Of a DNA stretch of 64,000 nt, positions 55,834-64,000 are shown piece after piece. Origin of the DNA: JAMXLO01 sp963726125 (GTDB lineage: Bacteria > Pseudomonadota > Alphaproteobacteria > Acetobacterales > Acetobacteraceae); assembly GCA_963726125.1 (NCBI GenBank), contig CAVSBG010000004.1, forward strand, positions 62,001 to 126,000. The letters are read 5' to 3'. Made by a program: the position numbers and the translations under genes. How positions within the stretch are numbered: position 1 is the first letter of the stretch; each line of letters starts with the position of its first letter. The notes under the pieces were generated by a model that saw only the letters and a list, made by a program, of their open reading frames with translations, did no database searches and was not told where the DNA came from.

Positions 55834-56970
55834 ATGGCGGAATGGCGAGGCAAGGCTGTCACCTTCTCGAAACCGGTCAACGCGCAGACTGTATCGGTGG
55901 AACATCGACCCAGCTTTGCGGAACGTCCGGGTCGGCTGCCTGGCCTCGACGGCCTACGCGGCCTCGCCGCCGTCGCCGTGATGCTGTTCCACTATACGGT
56001 CTGGCTTCATCAGCTCAGCCGCGCCAGTCACCAGCCCTACGGATCGATCCTCTGGTTCCCTTACGGGATCTTCGGGGTGGAGCTGTTCTTTATCATCAGT
56101 GGGTTCGTGATCTTCATGACGCTCGAGCGCCGGCCGTCCCTGGCTGATTTCGGCTTCGCCCGCTTCGCCCGGCTGTATCCGGCGTTCCTCGTGTCCATGG
56201 TGGCCACGACCCTGTTGATCGGAGAGCCGATCGCCAGCGTGAAGGTGCTCGCAAATCTCACGATGGTGCCCGCCGCGTTCGGCCAGTCGCAGCTCGACGG
56301 CTCCTACTGGAGCCTGCTGTACGAATTGGGGTTCTATGCACTCGTGGCCCTGGTCAGCATCGCCTTCGGCTGGCGGGCGCCAGAACTGCCGTGCGCGGTA
56401 TGGCTGACGGCGGAGTTGCTGGTGCGCGCCGTCTTCCACGGGGTCCCGCTGGGGCCGCTGATGACCGTAACGCAGACCTCCTTCGCCCATCTTTTCGTGA
56501 TTGGCGTCATGCTCTACCGCCTGCGTGCCGGACAGGCGACGGCTCTGAGCGTGCCGCTGCTGATGCTGTCCATTGCGATGGCGCTGTACGGCCCGGCCTC
56601 AGGGATTGGGCCGATGTTCAGGCTCGAATACGTCGGCATCATCGCCGGCCTGTCCCTTCTGGTGTGGCTGGCGACGACCCGGTACGGGCGCTTTCTGTGC
56701 GTCATGCCGCTGCGCTTCTTCGGCCGGATTTCCTATCCGCTCTATCTGGTACACCAGGCAGCGGGCTTCGTCCTGCTCGATCGGCTGCATGGACTGGGAC
56801 TGGACCTGAACCTCGGCGTGGCGATCACCATGGCGGCGGCGGTCCTGCTTGCCTGGATCATCTCTGCGACGATCGAGCGGCCGACACAACGCTGGCTCCG
56901 CGCACTCTTCGCGACATGGCGGGATCGGTCGGTCCGGCAAGCGGTGGCGGGCGGCGCGCCGGCGTCTTGA
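55834..56970 (+). CDS. Membrane acyltransferase, OafA/YrhL family
   Basis: 378 residues from the ATG at 55834; an earlier ATG at 55795 would overlap the asd start by two bases. It has the acyltransferase-3 landmarks LPGLDGLRGLAAVAVMLFHYTVW (with the catalytic-type His), GVELFFIISGFVIFMTL, ARLYPAFLVS, LDGSYWSLLYELGFYAL and a final FGRISYPLYLVHQAAGFVL. About ten membrane helices. Such enzymes O-acylate sugars of the cell surface or exported glycans. No polysaccharide genes are adjacent. Confidence 0.92.
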   Translation: MAEWRGKAVTFSKPVNAQTVSVEHRPSFAERPGRLPGLDGLRGLAAVAVMLFHYTVWLHQLSRASHQPYGSILWFPYGIFGVELFFIISGFVIFMTLERRPSLADFGFARFARLYPAFLVSMVATTLLIGEPIASVKVLANLTMVPAAFGQSQLDGSYWSLLYELGFYALVALVSIAFGWRAPELPCAVWLTAELLVRAVFHGVPLGPLMTVTQTSFAHLFVIGVMLYRLRAGQATALSVPLLMLSIAMALYGPASGIGPMFRLEYVGIIAGLSLLVWLATTRYGRFLCVMPLRFFGRISYPLYLVHQAAGFVLLDRLHGLGLDLNLGVAITMAAAVLLAWIISATIERPTQRWLRALFATWRDRSVRQAVAGGAPAS

Positions 56971-57125
56971 TCGCCACGACCGGCTTCGCCAGCCCATGGC
57001 GCGGCGGCCCACGCGGTTCGCAGCCCAGCAAACTCCGGGAATTTGACCGACACAATCAGGTATGGCGGATCACGCCGCAAACAGGCGACGCTTATGGCAG
57101 CACGGCACCATGAGTGAGGTTGATC

Positions 57126-57827
57126 ATGAGCGGATCAGTCCGAGTCACGCTCGGGCCCACCTACCAGCCAAACCTGTGGGACTTGCGCAAGCGTGTCACC
57201 GCTGCGCGAAACGCGGGCGAACCACTGGTGTTCGTGACCGTCAGTGCGCCTATCACCTCGGACGTGATCGAAGTCGCGATCGAGAGCGGCTCGCTCTACC
57301 TGATCGGGGTCCGTGCCGTCGGAGGGACATGGCTCGAGTTCGCGCCCGATGCAGTGGCGTCATCGCCACTCCCATCCGGCGACCCGCGGCCAAGGCTGCC
57401 AGGTTCGCGCTGGATCATGGTCGGGCCGCTGAAAGCGCTCTCCAGTTATCGCGGATTGCAGCTCAGCTGGAACATCAGCGAGAAGCCCGGCGCGATCGGC
57501 GAGGTGACCTATGCGCACCAACCCGCGGCGCTGTTGCGCTTCATTCGCCACTGGGACGGCAAGATCACCGGTTACGATGCCCGACTAAGCCTTTGGGTGC
57601 TGATCTTCGTGCTGAGCGAATCGCTACGGTTTCGCTCGATCGAGAATACCTGCGCACGCTGGATACGCCCGATTGGCGGTACTTCACCGGATCACGTGGG
57701 ATGGCCGGTTCTGACCATCACCAAGGCCATGCTGGATACGGTGCAGAATTGGCACGCCAGAGCCAGAGCTGGAGACAGTGATATCTGGACGTGGCCGCCG
57801 GAGATGCCGGACACCATCATCACCTGA
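57126..57827 (+). CDS. Ribosome-inactivating protein (rRNA N-glycosidase) homologue
   Basis: 233 residues from the ATG at 57126 with GTGAGGT just upstream. The centre carries VLSESLRFRSIE (162-173), the ricin/Shiga-toxin active-site helix with Glu165 and Arg168. Ile160 to Glu173 fit the family pattern as I recall it. SLYLIGVRA (56-64) matches the ricin AYVVGYRA strand with Tyr58, and SSYRGL (about 106-111) may hold the second tyrosine. The LVFVTVS strand (34-40) also fits. The tryptophan equivalent to ricin Trp211 is not clear. No signal peptide, no lectin chain and no cognate immunity gene is recognised. If active, it would depurinate the large-subunit rRNA; activity is unproven. Confidence 0.65.
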   Translation: MSGSVRVTLGPTYQPNLWDLRKRVTAARNAGEPLVFVTVSAPITSDVIEVAIESGSLYLIGVRAVGGTWLEFAPDAVASSPLPSGDPRPRLPGSRWIMVGPLKALSSYRGLQLSWNISEKPGAIGEVTYAHQPAALLRFIRHWDGKITGYDARLSLWVLIFVLSESLRFRSIENTCARWIRPIGGTSPDHVGWPVLTITKAMLDTVQNWHARARAGDSDIWTWPPEMPDTIIT

Positions 57828-57903
57828 GGAAGCCCTGTGGCGGCATGATCCAGGCCCAGGCGCCTCGGAGGAGCGAGGGCCTGTCCCAGAACAGCCACTT
57901 CGG

Positions 57904-59574
57904 TCAGAACAGCCCCTCGATCTCCCCATCCTCCCGCAGATGGATCGCCTCGGCGGATGGCGTGCGCGGCAAGCCCGGCATGGTCATGATCTCGCCGCAG
58001 ATCGCCACCACGAAGCCGGCACCGGCGGACAGTCGAACCTCGCGCACCGGAATGGTGTGGCCTTCGGGCGCACCCATCACGGTTGGATCGGAAGTGAAGC
58101 TGTACTGCGTCTTGGCAATGCAGACCGGCACGTGTCCGAAGCCGGCCTTTTCGAACCCTTCCAACCGACGCGCCACCGCGTCCGGCACGGCGATATCCGA
58201 CGCCCGGTAGATCTTCTGCGCGATGGTGCGGATCTTGTCGGCCAGCGGCATCGCGTCCGGATACAGCGGCGCCGGTTTCGCCTCACCGAGGGTGATCTTC
58301 TGCTGCACCGCACGGGCCAACGCCTCGGCACCCTTGCCGCCGTCGGCCCAATGGGTGCACGAGATCGCCTCGACACCCTGCTTCGCCATCGCGTCGCGGA
58401 TCACACCGAACTCGGCCTCTGTGTCCGAGGTGAAGTGGTTCACCCCCACCACGACCGGCAGCCCGAATTTTCCCAGATTCTCAACGTGTCGCGCCAGATT
58501 GGCCACGCCCTTCTGCACCGCCGCGACGTTTTCCGGGCCCAACGCGTTGCGCGCCACGCCGCCATGCATCTTCAGCGCGCGTACCGTCGCAACCACCACG
58601 GCGCAGGACGGCTTCAGCCCTGCTGAACGGCACTTGATGTCGATGAACTTCTCGGCGCCCAGGTCAGCCCCGAAACCGGCCTCGGTCACCACCACGTCGG
58701 CCAGCTTCAGGCCCAGCCGCGTCGCAATCACAGAGTTGCAGCCATGCGCGATATTGGCGAACGGCCCACCATGCACGAACGCCGGCGAACCTTCGAGCGT
58801 CTGCACCAGATTCGGCGCCAGCGCGTCCTTCAGCAGCACCGCCATCGCGCCGTCGGCCTTCAGGTCCTTCGCCGTCACCGCGGACCCGTCGCGCTTTTGC
58901 GCCACGATCATCCGGCCCAGCCGCTCCTGCAGTTCATCCAGATTGCGCGACAGGCAGAACACCGCCATCACCTCGGATGCCACGGTGATGTCGAAGCCGT
59001 CCTCGCGCGGGAAGCCATTGGCCACGCCGCCGAGGCTGCCGACGATGCTGCGCAGCGAACGGTCGTTCATGTCCAGGCACCGCCGCCACGACACACGCCG
59101 CGCATCGATGCCGAGCGAATTACCCCAGTAGATGTGATTGTCGATCATCGCGGCCAGCAGGTTGTTGGCCGACGTGATGGCGTGGAAATCGCCGGTGAAA
59201 TGCAGGTTGATCTGGTCCATCGGCACCACCTGCGCGTAGCCACCCCCGGCCGCGCCGCCCTTCATGCCGAAGCTTGGCCCGAGCGACGGCTCACGCAGGC
59301 AGATCACCGCGCGCGAGCCGATCCGGTTCAGCGCATCACCCAACCCGACGGTTGTGGTGGTCTTGCCTTCGCCAGCCGGCGTCGGGCTGATGCCTGTCAC
59401 CAGCACCAGTGCCCCATCAGGCTTGCTGTCCAACGAATTGATGAAACCGGTGCCGATCTTGGCCTTGTGACGGCCGTACGGTTCCAGCGCATCGTCAGGG
59501 ATACTCAGCTTCGCGGCGATCTCCGCGATCGGACGCATCTTGCTTTCGCGGGCAATCTCCAGGTCGCTTTTCAT
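57904..59574 (-). CDS. fhs: Formate-tetrahydrofolate ligase
   Basis: 556 residues. ATP/formyl-phosphate site TPAGEGKTTTTVGL (65-78), VICLREPSLGPSFGMKGGAAGGGYAQV, DFHAITSANNLLAAMIDN, KFIDIKCRSAGLKPSCAVVVAT and VGVNHFTSDTEAE. Makes 10-formyl-tetrahydrofolate from formate, ATP and tetrahydrofolate, feeding C1 units to purine synthesis or formate use. It follows the EthD-like gene (14 bp) and phnW on the minus strand and may share their transcript. Convergent with the RIP-like gene (77 bp). Confidence 0.96.
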   Translation of the reverse strand: MKSDLEIARESKMRPIAEIAAKLSIPDDALEPYGRHKAKIGTGFINSLDSKPDGALVLVTGISPTPAGEGKTTTTVGLGDALNRIGSRAVICLREPSLGPSFGMKGGAAGGGYAQVVPMDQINLHFTGDFHAITSANNLLAAMIDNHIYWGNSLGIDARRVSWRRCLDMNDRSLRSIVGSLGGVANGFPREDGFDITVASEVMAVFCLSRNLDELQERLGRMIVAQKRDGSAVTAKDLKADGAMAVLLKDALAPNLVQTLEGSPAFVHGGPFANIAHGCNSVIATRLGLKLADVVVTEAGFGADLGAEKFIDIKCRSAGLKPSCAVVVATVRALKMHGGVARNALGPENVAAVQKGVANLARHVENLGKFGLPVVVGVNHFTSDTEAEFGVIRDAMAKQGVEAISCTHWADGGKGAEALARAVQQKITLGEAKPAPLYPDAMPLADKIRTIAQKIYRASDIAVPDAVARRLEGFEKAGFGHVPVCIAKTQYSFTSDPTVMGAPEGHTIPVREVRLSAGAGFVVAICGEIMTMPGLPRTPSAEAIHLREDGEIEGLF

Positions 59575-59588
59575 CTCTCTCGGTTCCC

Positions 59589-59915
59589 TCAGCTGATTTT
59601 GCGCATCACCGTGTGCGAACGGTTGGTCGTGTGCGGTCGGATCTTCGGCGCCCAGTCGCCGATCTCGGCGGCCTTCAGCCAGGCAGGGCTCTCCATCGTA
59701 TTGGCGGCGTCTATCTCGTACAGTGCGAGGTAGCGTGCCATGCCGTCCTTGTTGGTCTTCTCCAACAAGTAGCGTGTGCAGCCGCGAACACCGGGAACCT
59801 TCATGATCTCCGGCACGTGTTCGGTGTCATAGACGCGGTTGAAATCCGCCTCATGCTCGGCGGGAATGTCCATCTGCACCATGTAGATGTACGGCGCGCG
59901 CGTGCCTTCTGGCAT
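59589..59915 (-). CDS. EthD-like dimeric alpha/beta-barrel protein
   Basis: 108 residues from the ATG at 59915 (six more in-frame codons upstream are possible). The sequence YIYMVQMDIPAEHEADFNRVYDTEHVPEIMKVPGVRGCTRYL, with its two HE/HxxE positions and a single ferredoxin-like domain, suits an EthD- or DUF4286-like small protein. Such proteins form dimeric barrels, often with a monooxygenase, isomerase or unknown role. It lies between phnW and fhs, so it may act in the same pathway; this is inferred. Confidence 0.72.
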   Translation of the reverse strand: MPEGTRAPYIYMVQMDIPAEHEADFNRVYDTEHVPEIMKVPGVRGCTRYLLEKTNKDGMARYLALYEIDAANTMESPAWLKAAEIGDWAPKIRPHTTNRSHTVMRKIS

Positions 59916-59942
59916 CGGTCTTGTCTCCTCCATCGTCCCAAT

Positions 59943-60027
59943 CCATCGTCATGGCCGGGCTCGTCCGGCCAGGTTTGGTGGCCGTGTGTCGCTAGCGATG
60001 GGCGGCACAAGGTCGGCCATGACGACG
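59943..60027. repeat. REP-like inverted doublet between phnW and the EthD-like gene
   Basis: The left unit CCATCGTCATGGCCGG (59943-59958) with its palindrome TGGCCGG/CCGGCCA (59952-59971) is met by an inverted partial copy, GTCGGCCATGACGACG, at 60012-60027. The head sequence is shared with the palindrome at 37164-37194. Two inverted copies separated by a short spacer resemble REP doublets. Confidence 0.6.
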
Positions 60028-60034
60028 GTGAACA

Positions 60035-61150
60035 CTATGCGGCCATGCGCCGCTCGATCCCCATCTCGGCCAGTGCCTCACTCATGGCGCCTAGCGCGCG
60101 CGTCATGTCGGCCGGCGTGACCGCGCCGATGCAGCCCACCCGGAAGCTCGGCTGCTCGGTGTTGAAGAAGTTGCTGATCAGCACGCCGCGCCGCTTCAGT
60201 GCATCTACAAAGCGCTGCAAATCCCATGCAGGGTCGGCAGGGGCATGCACGTTGACGATCACCGGACCTTGGATATGGGCCGGCAGATATGGCGTCAGTC
60301 CGAGCCCCTGCACGCCGTCGTAGAACGTGCGCATATTGGCTGTGTAGCGGGCGAGCCGTGCCGGTTGGCCACCCTCGGCATCGTAGAAATCCAACGCCGT
60401 GTTGAACGCGTTCAGCACCTGCGCCGGCGGGGTGAACCGGAAGCTTCCCCAGCCACTCCGTAGCGCATGCGCATAGATGCTCTGCAAATCGAACGACCAG
60501 CTTCCGGCATTGCCGACACACGTCTCGACGCTGTCGACCCGCGCGACAGCGAACGCCATGCCCGGCACGCCCTCCAGACACTTGTTGGAGGTGAAGCCGA
60601 CACAGTCGATCTCCGGTTGCGCCGACAAATCGAGCGGCAGCGCCCCGAACGCCGACACCGCGTCGACCAGCATTCGCCGCCCCAGCCGCCGGACGACTGC
60701 GCCAATCGCGGCCGGATCGTGGATGATGCCGCTGCCCGTCTCGCTGTACACCAGCCCCACGTGGCTGATCTCGGGGTCAGCCTCCAGGGCGGCCCCCACT
60801 GCCGCCGGATCCGTCGGCGCGACGGGCGACACCGGCAGCACGACCGGCACGCGTCCCGCCTCACGCGCCAGCCGGATCATCCGATCCGCGTAGGACCCTG
60901 TCCCGGGGATCAGCAGTTTGTGACCGAGCGGCACGAAGGTCCGCACCGCCGCCTCAGTGATGAAGTGCCCGCACCCTTGCAGCGGCAAAGTCGCGTGCTC
61001 GCCCGGCAGACCACCCGCGATCCGCAGCACACGCTCGCGGATGCCGGCATATAGCGGCCGAAAATCGTTGTCCCAGGGGGCGAAGTCGTAGCGGAGGGCC
61101 TCGCGCACCTCAGGTCGGGTAGTGACGGGGCCGGGAATCAGCAACAGCAT
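60035..61150 (-). CDS. phnW: 2-aminoethylphosphonate-pyruvate transaminase-like enzyme
   Basis: 371 residues from the ATG at 61150. PhnW-type blocks: LLIPGPVTTRPEVREALRYDF, LPLQGCGHFITEAAVRTF, ISHVGLVYSETGSGIIH, VDAVSAFGALPLDLSA and the PLP-lysine motif GFTSNKCLEGVPGMAFA. PhnW converts 2-aminoethylphosphonate and pyruvate to phosphonoacetaldehyde and alanine. No phnX, phnY or phnA is next to it, so an action on another amino-compound within the alanine-glyoxylate transaminase superfamily stays possible. It leads a minus-strand group with the EthD-like gene and fhs; about 120 bp with a REP doublet separate it from the former. Confidence 0.82.
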   Translation of the reverse strand: MLLLIPGPVTTRPEVREALRYDFAPWDNDFRPLYAGIRERVLRIAGGLPGEHATLPLQGCGHFITEAAVRTFVPLGHKLLIPGTGSYADRMIRLAREAGRVPVVLPVSPVAPTDPAAVGAALEADPEISHVGLVYSETGSGIIHDPAAIGAVVRRLGRRMLVDAVSAFGALPLDLSAQPEIDCVGFTSNKCLEGVPGMAFAVARVDSVETCVGNAGSWSFDLQSIYAHALRSGWGSFRFTPPAQVLNAFNTALDFYDAEGGQPARLARYTANMRTFYDGVQGLGLTPYLPAHIQGPVIVNVHAPADPAWDLQRFVDALKRRGVLISNFFNTEQPSFRVGCIGAVTPADMTRALGAMSEALAEMGIERRMAA

Positions 61151-61313
61151 TGAGCACACCTGGAACGAACGATCGGGCAGGCTTGCCACGGCGCGAGCCG
61201 GAAATCCACCCACCCGCCGGCAGACCATGACGCCGTCGCCCCTGATCCTTCGGTTCCCGAAGGCGGCATTGCCGGCACCAGATCGAGGCCGCCTGCTGAA
61301 TGGGGCACAAATC

Positions 61314-62750
61314 TCAGGCGGCCGCATTCCAGAACGCTGTCTTGCGTCCGTGCTCGCGGCGGAGCCTGGCGACGTAGTCATCATGCGTCTCCCAGGCCGC
61401 GTAATCCGAGATTGCCGACGCGAGACTGGCGCACTGCCGGAGATGGCGAGCGGCGTGCCCATACCGGCTGGCGCGGCCTTGCGTGAGCGCGAAATCGATC
61501 ATCGCCCGCAGCATCAGCGTCGCCGCGAGAGGATACCTGCCCGCAAGGGCCTCGGCCGCCGGGGTCAGAATCTCGTAGAGATTGCCGTCCAACTCTCTTG
61601 CCCGATGCGTCACCACCCGCGCGACTCTGTCGAGCGAGGGCCAAGACACCAGGAACGACACAGCCTGGCTGAGGCTGCCAAATTGCTCGGCAAACGCCAG
61701 CGCGCGCTGCTCGGCTTCGAAGTCGTCAAAGTCCGGCAGCCGCTTGAGGTAATCGCGCAAATGCGGTGCGGACAGCGATCGTTCGAAGCACGACCAGCGG
61801 GCTGCCTGTGCCTCGTCACCACGCCCAAGGGCGTCGAGGACATCGATCCGCGCATTTTCCCATTCGAAATCCGGCCAGCCGCTACGTCGCTGCTCGGCCG
61901 CCTCCAGCGTCCGCCACGCGTCGTCCGCACGTCCCGCGGCGAGCAACCGTCGCGCGATCGCTGCGGCGATTTTCGGCGCCTTCCGGACCGGTTCGTCATA
62001 TTGCGCGATGAACGCATCGACATCGCCAAGCGCGTCCGCGATTTCCTGCAGCACCCATCGGACAGTATTGACGCGAGTGCGTTCGGCAATCTCGTCAGCA
62101 TAGATCGGCCCACTGGAGCTCCACCCCACGGCCTTGCGGTCTTTCGCCGCAGGTTTCGGAACGGATTCTGCCGACAGCGCGATCATGCGCTGCTTCAGGT
62201 GCTCCAATCCCGCGGCTCCGAGAGCAGGCTGCAGCGCGCGGATCATCTCGTCGAACTGCCCGTAATCGTTCTGCGTCAATGCACTGAATACCTGGTCCCC
62301 GAGTGCCTTCGGGTCGGGTCCGACCGCCCGGGCGATCTCACCCAGATCGGCAACCGCGGCATGGAAAACACCGCTGATCGCCCCGTCGCTGTCGTCGGCA
62401 CGCGCGAACACAGAACCGGCGAGATACAGGAATCGCCACGTCAGGTCCAACCCCTCGGCGGGCATGCGTGACGCCACTTGGTCGACAATGGCTCGGCGCT
62501 GCGCCTCCAGATCGTTGACCAGCGGTTTCACATATTGCCGCTCGACGAACGAACGCGACCGCGCGATGGTCGCGAGGCGTTTCCGGATCTCCTTGGCAAG
62601 CTCGGCAGGGCCATCCGCGCCAGCAAGTTCGAGGCGCAGCCGCCGCTTGGCAATGGCGTTGCCGTCGCTGATCTCGATCAGCAGTGCCGCCAACCGTGCA
62701 GCACCGAGAGCTTCGAGATTGTCAGCGTTCAGGCTCTTCTTGGACGCCAT
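61314..62750 (-). CDS. DUF6880 family protein
   Basis: 478 residues from the ATG at 62750 (MASKKSLNADNLEALGAARLAALLIEIS), the usual start of this family. The protein is nearly all alpha-helical with repeated Ala/Leu-rich helices (RRLRLELAGADGPAELAKEIRKRL, ARRLLAAGRADDAWRTLEAAE), suggesting a TPR- or HEAT-like solenoid. The C-terminus holds AMIDFALTQGRASRYGHAARHLRQCASLA. Function unknown. It is alone on the minus strand, with about 160 bp to phnW and 195 bp to the SDR gene. Confidence 0.83.
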   Translation of the reverse strand: MASKKSLNADNLEALGAARLAALLIEISDGNAIAKRRLRLELAGADGPAELAKEIRKRLATIARSRSFVERQYVKPLVNDLEAQRRAIVDQVASRMPAEGLDLTWRFLYLAGSVFARADDSDGAISGVFHAAVADLGEIARAVGPDPKALGDQVFSALTQNDYGQFDEMIRALQPALGAAGLEHLKQRMIALSAESVPKPAAKDRKAVGWSSSGPIYADEIAERTRVNTVRWVLQEIADALGDVDAFIAQYDEPVRKAPKIAAAIARRLLAAGRADDAWRTLEAAEQRRSGWPDFEWENARIDVLDALGRGDEAQAARWSCFERSLSAPHLRDYLKRLPDFDDFEAEQRALAFAEQFGSLSQAVSFLVSWPSLDRVARVVTHRARELDGNLYEILTPAAEALAGRYPLAATLMLRAMIDFALTQGRASRYGHAARHLRQCASLASAISDYAAWETHDDYVARLRREHGRKTAFWNAAA

Positions 62751-62945
62751 GCCACCATCACTATTCCGGATCCCTGGACGAGCCTGCCGCCTCATCGATC
62801 GCAATCGCGGCAATGGCCCTGGCAATCGCACTGCCATTGCCGTCACCGCTCATCAACGCCACGCCGTTTATTGTTGCCGTGCTTGTGGTCGTTACAGCGC
62901 ATGCTTTCGCGAAACGTTGTTCTTGCCCTTGCCGCTGGTCGTTTC

Positions 62946-63698
62946 TCAATGGAAGAAACGACCGGCGTCGATAACGATGGTCTGACCGGTCATCGTCTCG
63001 GTGCGGCACATAGTGACCACCATATCCGCACAGTCGTCCTTGTCGGCGGGCTTCTTCAGCAACGAGCTTGCGGCGTTGCGCACGACCACATCGGGCAGCA
63101 GGTTGGCGGTTGCGCGCGTGCCTTCCAGCAGCCCGGGTGCCACGCAGTTGACCAGCGTCTCGGGCGCCAGCGCCACTGCCATACAGCGCGTCAGATGGAT
63201 CAACCCCGCCTTCGACACGGCATAGGCGATCGATGAACCAGTTGGCCCAAGCCCCGCCACGGATGCGATGTTGACGATACGCCCGCGTCCCTGCGCCTTC
63301 ATGACCGGCGCCACCGCTTTGGTCAGCCGCATCGGGCCGGTCAGGTTGACCGCCATGATCTTGTCCCACACGTCCTGCGTCAGACTGTCGAGATCGCTGA
63401 ACGCGATCGACTTGTTGTAGGCGGCATCGTTGACCAGGATGTCGATGCGTCCGAGCCGTTTGGTCACGTCGCCGATCAGCTTCTCGACTGCCGCACCATC
63501 GGTGATGTCGCAGGCGAACGCCGCAGCGTTGATCTGGTAGCTGGTCGTCAACTCGCGGGCGACGCTCTCCGCCTGGTCGCGGCTCTGCGCATACATGACA
63601 GCGACATGCGCCCCCTCCTTCGCCAGCGCATGACAGATGCGCTGCCCGAGTCCGCCATTGCCACCTGTCACCAGCGCAACCGCACCTCTTAGCTCCAT
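62946..63698 (-). CDS. Short-chain dehydrogenase/reductase (FabG-like)
   Basis: 250 residues from the ATG at 63698 with GGGAGA 7 bases upstream. Rossmann start TGGNGGLGQRI (11-21), catalytic Ser146, Tyr159 and Lys163 (YAVSK) and the NNAG-like LVNDAAYNKS. Classical SDR most like 3-oxoacyl-ACP reductases, but such proteins act on many alcohols and ketones. The Asn of the usual NNAG is changed to Asp (VNDAA), seen in some members. Substrate unknown. It is the rightmost gene on the minus strand. Confidence 0.9.
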   Translation of the reverse strand: MELRGAVALVTGGNGGLGQRICHALAKEGAHVAVMYAQSRDQAESVARELTTSYQINAAAFACDITDGAAVEKLIGDVTKRLGRIDILVNDAAYNKSIAFSDLDSLTQDVWDKIMAVNLTGPMRLTKAVAPVMKAQGRGRIVNIASVAGLGPTGSSIAYAVSKAGLIHLTRCMAVALAPETLVNCVAPGLLEGTRATANLLPDVVVRNAASSLLKKPADKDDCADMVVTMCRTETMTGQTIVIDAGRFFH

Positions 63699-64000
63699 GA
63701 ACCATCTCCCGTCTTTGTGGGTGCGCGGTTATCGCAGCGCCGCCCGGTGTCCACGGACAGTGTGTTACCGCACCGACGGCGCAGGCAAGCCGTTGGCCAG
63801 GAGAGCAATGATATCTGCCCTGCCGCGCACGGCGTCTCACCTGTCACGAACTATCTCTGAGACAGATAGCGCAACGGCAGCTGTCAACTCTACCGAGTCA
63901 TTAGGATGGAGGGCCGCCAGTCCCGCCGGCAGTCATTCCACCGCGCAGCCCGGTAGCGGCCCTGCGCCCGTGGCGGCCGATCAGCATTACCTCGCAGATG
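63699..64000. other. Right-edge region without a recognised gene
   Basis: About 300 bases upstream of the SDR gene. No open frame of useful length fits either strand, although a gene beginning beyond the edge cannot be excluded. It contains one inverted repeat at 63851-63869 and should hold the SDR promoter. Confidence 0.4.
63851..63869. promoter_or_regulatory. Inverted repeat upstream of the SDR gene, possible operator
   Basis: CTATCT and AGATAG arms separated by seven bases (CTGAGAC), about 150 bp upstream of the SDR start. The spacing and AT-rich arms suit a dimeric repressor such as a TetR-type regulator, which often controls SDR genes. No regulator gene lies within the window, so this is tentative. 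Confidence 0.35.

Noticed and set aside
57062..57781. Long open frame overlapping the RIP-like gene in another frame
   Set aside because: Its translation is Arg/His-rich and has no recognisable motif, while the other frame carries the RIP signature and a ribosome binding site.

Overview
The window looks like a chromosomal segment of a high-GC alphaproteobacterium. An acetic-acid-bacterium-like member of the Rhodospirillales (Acetobacteraceae) fits best. The evidence is the compact petABC bc1 operon followed by mtnP, the sdhCDAB operon, a Hint-domain protein of a type common in that family, MocR/PdxR regulation, and many ABC uptake systems. No rRNA, tRNA, CRISPR array or classical transposase gene was seen.

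Layout. 1-3.3 kb (minus strand): a MoxR / DUF58 / BatA-like envelope operon cut by the left edge. 3.4-6.1 kb (plus): DUF1285, a Nudix CoA pyrophosphatase, a small membrane protein and CCA-adding enzyme. 6.2-15.8 kb (plus): three tandem, internally duplicated glycosyltransferase-like proteins, translationally coupled to each other and to an ABC exporter, then an EmrA/EmrB pair (emrB frameshifted). 16-22 kb: hemF, petABC, mtnP, rlpA and a dienelactone hydrolase. 22-38 kb: a metallophosphoesterase and a transport-rich stretch. This holds a peptide-type ABC system (fused DppD-DppF, DppC, DppB, a divergent Tat-exported binding protein) with an Asp/Glu racemase-like gene, a sugar-type ABC locus with one binding protein and two permease pairs but no ATPase, and an orphan dppBC pair. 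38-43 kb: ZapE, a 2OG-Fe(II) oxygenase, a Met-rich secreted protein and a Hint-domain beta-repeat protein. 43-47 kb: sdhCDAB, with a 473-bp inverted-repeat-bounded element carrying a GxxExxY gene between sdhA and sdhB. 47-50 kb: azoreductase, GNAT and AhpD-like genes facing a MocR regulator. 50-52 kb: an actin-like ATPase with a coiled-coil partner. 52-57 kb: a polar amino-acid ABC system, asd and an acyltransferase. 57.1-57.8 kb: a protein carrying the catalytic signature of ribosome-inactivating proteins (rRNA N-glycosidases). 57.9-63.7 kb: fhs, an EthD-like protein, phnW, a DUF6880 protein and an SDR.

The most notable items are the ribosome-inactivating-protein homologue, the inverted-repeat GxxExxY element in the sdh operon, the triple double-domain glycosyltransferase/exporter operon and the actin-like/coiled-coil pair. 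A technical caution: between about 14.9 and 48.3 kb, nine genes carry a total of about 18 single-base frame changes, 16 of which behave like one extra base, and one gene has an in-frame amber codon. Because sdhB and hemF are among them, most are probably sequence errors rather than true gene decay.
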